From Candidatus Omnitrophota bacterium (GTDB lineage Bacteria > Omnitrophota > Gorgyraeia > Gorgyraeales > Gorgyraeaceae): a stretch of DNA of 6,174 bases. The stretch spans positions 1 to 6,174 of the forward strand of contig DNHS01000023.1 of assembly GCA_003485765.1 (NCBI GenBank), written 5' to 3'. Below are positions 4,983 through 6,174 of this stretch, one piece after another. Each line of letters starts with the position of its first letter. Position 1 is the stretch's first letter. Position numbers and translations under genes: made by a program. A model generated the notes under the pieces. It worked only from the letters and a program-made list of their open reading frames with translations. It made no database searches and had not been told where the DNA came from.

Positions 4983-5861
4983 ATGATTAAAAGCATGACA
5001 GGGTTTGGAAAAGGCGAAGCAAAAAGCAAGTCAGGCGTATTTACCGTAGAGATACGCGCTGTAAACCACAGATATTTCGACCTTTCTTCTAAAATTCCGA
5101 ATAGCCTTATGCTTTTAGAAGACAGGATAAAAGAGCTTCTAAATAAAAATATAAAAAGAGGCAAGATAAATCTTTTTCTTTCGCATCGCGCTTCGGAAAA
5201 GGAGTCTGGATTAATAACATTTGATAAACAGATAATTGATAAATATTATAATATACTGGCTGAGGTTAAAAAACGCCTGGATATAAAAGAAGAGATTAAA
5301 TTATCTCATATACTTTCTTTTACAGATGTTATTATCCATGAAGAGAAGAGTTTTGATATAGGCGCTATGTGGGTTTCTATAAAAGAGGCGGCAGTAAAGG
5401 CAGTTTCTGATTGCAATAAGATGAGAGAACGCGAAGGAAAAGCGCTGTATAAAGATTTTTCCGCAAGGATAACAAGAATTTCAAGCTATATTGATACTGT
5501 ATCAGGCATGGCTCCCAGTGTAGTCGCAGAATATAAGAGCAAGCTGGATTCCAGAATAAAGGATATTGTGAAGGGTAAGACAATAGACGAGGCCAGGCTG
5601 GAAACAGAGTTGGCTTTGTTTGCAAAACAGTGCGATATATCAGAGGAACTTACCCGCATCAAAAGCCATCTCGAGGGTTTTAGAAAGGCCATGGAAACAG
5701 GCGAAGAAGCAGGCAGAAAACTGGATTTTATATTGCAGGAACTAAATAGGGAAATTAATACGCTTGGCGCAAAGGCAAATGATATAAAAATATCCAGGAT
5801 AGTAATAAACATAAAAAGCGAATTAGAAAAGATGCGCGAACAAGCGCAGAATATTGAATGA
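4983..5861 (+). CDS. yicC: YicC/YloC family endoribonuclease
   Basis: A 292-residue member of the YicC/YloC family (E. coli YicC is 287), reported to be endoribonucleases acting on RNA in the cytoplasm. The N-terminal YicC domain begins MIKSMTGFGKGE and contains VEIRAVNHRYFDL (22-34) and IKRGKINLFL (57-66). The C-terminal DUF1732 domain has SEELTRIKSHLEGF (220-233), then GRKLDFILQELNREINTLGAKAND (244-267) and the closing ELEKMREQAQNIE. All conserved blocks are intact and the gene looks complete. AAAAGG (4971-4976) precedes the ATG by six bases. The stop overlaps the gmk start (ATGA), a common yicC-gmk arrangement that implies co-translation. Confidence 0.96.
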   Translation: MIKSMTGFGKGEAKSKSGVFTVEIRAVNHRYFDLSSKIPNSLMLLEDRIKELLNKNIKRGKINLFLSHRASEKESGLITFDKQIIDKYYNILAEVKKRLDIKEEIKLSHILSFTDVIIHEEKSFDIGAMWVSIKEAAVKAVSDCNKMREREGKALYKDFSARITRISSYIDTVSGMAPSVVAEYKSKLDSRIKDIVKGKTIDEARLETELALFAKQCDISEELTRIKSHLEGFRKAMETGEEAGRKLDFILQELNREINTLGAKANDIKISRIVINIKSELEKMREQAQNIE

Positions 5862-6174
5862 TAAAAAAGAAAGGTATATTATTTATAATATCAGCTCCAT
5901 CAGGTTCAGGCAAGACAACCCTCTGCGCTCGGCTAGTGGAATTAGTTGATAGTTTATATAGGTCTATCTCTATGACCACAAGGGCTCCCAGGCCTGGAGA
6001 AAAAGATGGCATGGATTACATCTTTATCGAAAAGCCGGAATTTATAAAACGCCAGAAAAAAAAAGAATTTTTAGAATGGGCGAAATTCTTTGGAGAATAT
6101 TATGGCACTCCCAAAAAGCATATATTGCATATGTTGAAAAGGGGCAGCGATGTTTTATTAAGCATAGATGTGCA
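5858..6174 (+). CDS. gmk: Guanylate kinase, 5' part
   Basis: The first 105 residues of guanylate kinase, which converts GMP and ATP to GDP and ADP; the gene continues past the window edge. The P-loop SAPSGSGKTTL is at residues 12-22 with Lys19. The GMP-binding block SISMTTRAPRPGEKDGMDY (36-54) has the conserved Ser38, Arg42, Arg45 and Tyr54. EFLEWAKFFGEYYGTP (70-85) and GSDVLLSIDV (96-105) follow as expected for the family, whose full length is about 190-210. The ATG overlaps the yicC stop as ATGA, and no clear Shine-Dalgarno sequence is seen, so coupling to yicC is likely. Confidence 0.96.
   Translation, partial: MIKKKGILFIISAPSGSGKTTLCARLVELVDSLYRSISMTTRAPRPGEKDGMDYIFIEKPEFIKRQKKKEFLEWAKFFGEYYGTPKKHILHMLKRGSDVLLSIDV

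Noticed and set aside
1..6174. CRISPR array, tRNA or rRNA gene, insertion sequence, or phage/defence genes
   Set aside because: No regularly spaced repeats with spacers, no tRNA-like cloverleaf, and no transposase or integrase frame are seen. Nearly all of the window is covered by recognised housekeeping genes.

Overview
The window is a compact, AT-rich bacterial locus with every gene on the + strand. It holds the ribosome/membrane-insertion cluster rpmH-rnpA-yidD-yidC-jag (truncated), then the chromosome segregation pair parA-parB, then ndk, yicC and the 5' part of gmk, which runs off the right edge. The genes are ordinary housekeeping ones. The less ordinary features lie in the short non-coding gaps and at gene ends. 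I see no new multi-gene system here.

Organism: YidC has the large N-terminal extracytoplasmic domain typical of cells with an outer membrane, so a diderm is likely. AT-rich coding DNA, tight gene packing and the mix of homologues would fit an uncultivated lineage such as Candidatus Omnitrophota. That assignment is a recollection-based guess and cannot be proven from the sequence. The rpmH-rnpA-yidD-yidC-jag plus parAB content and two parS sites place the locus near the chromosome origin in most bacteria. The dnaA gene often found next to rpmH is not visible.

Layout: 1-90 is a promoter and short leader, with an extended -10 promoter ending about 24 bases before rpmH. 91-2573 is five tightly coupled genes: rpmH/rnpA share one base, rnpA/yidD overlap by 29 bases, yidD/yidC are 4 bases apart and yidC/jag overlap by 8. 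The last gene encodes only the Jag N-terminal domain; the KH and R3H domains are absent. 2574-2688 is a 115-base gap with 11-base repeats, an imperfect hairpin, a possible extended -10 element and a perfect parS palindrome just before parA. 2689-4388 is parA-parB, with a second parS-like site inside parB. 4402-4905 is ndk. 4906-4982 carries a perfect 17-bp-arm hairpin. 4983-6174 is yicC followed by gmk, coupled by an ATGA overlap.

How the genes work together: rpmH supplies ribosomal protein L34, rnpA the protein subunit of RNase P, and YidD and YidC act in membrane-protein insertion. ParA and ParB with parS segregate the origin region. Ndk and Gmk are nucleotide kinases (Gmk makes GDP from GMP, Ndk makes NTPs from NDPs), and YicC is an endoribonuclease-family protein commonly found beside gmk. 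In many genomes mnmE, mnmG and rsmG lie between jag and parA; here they are absent and parA follows the shortened jag directly.
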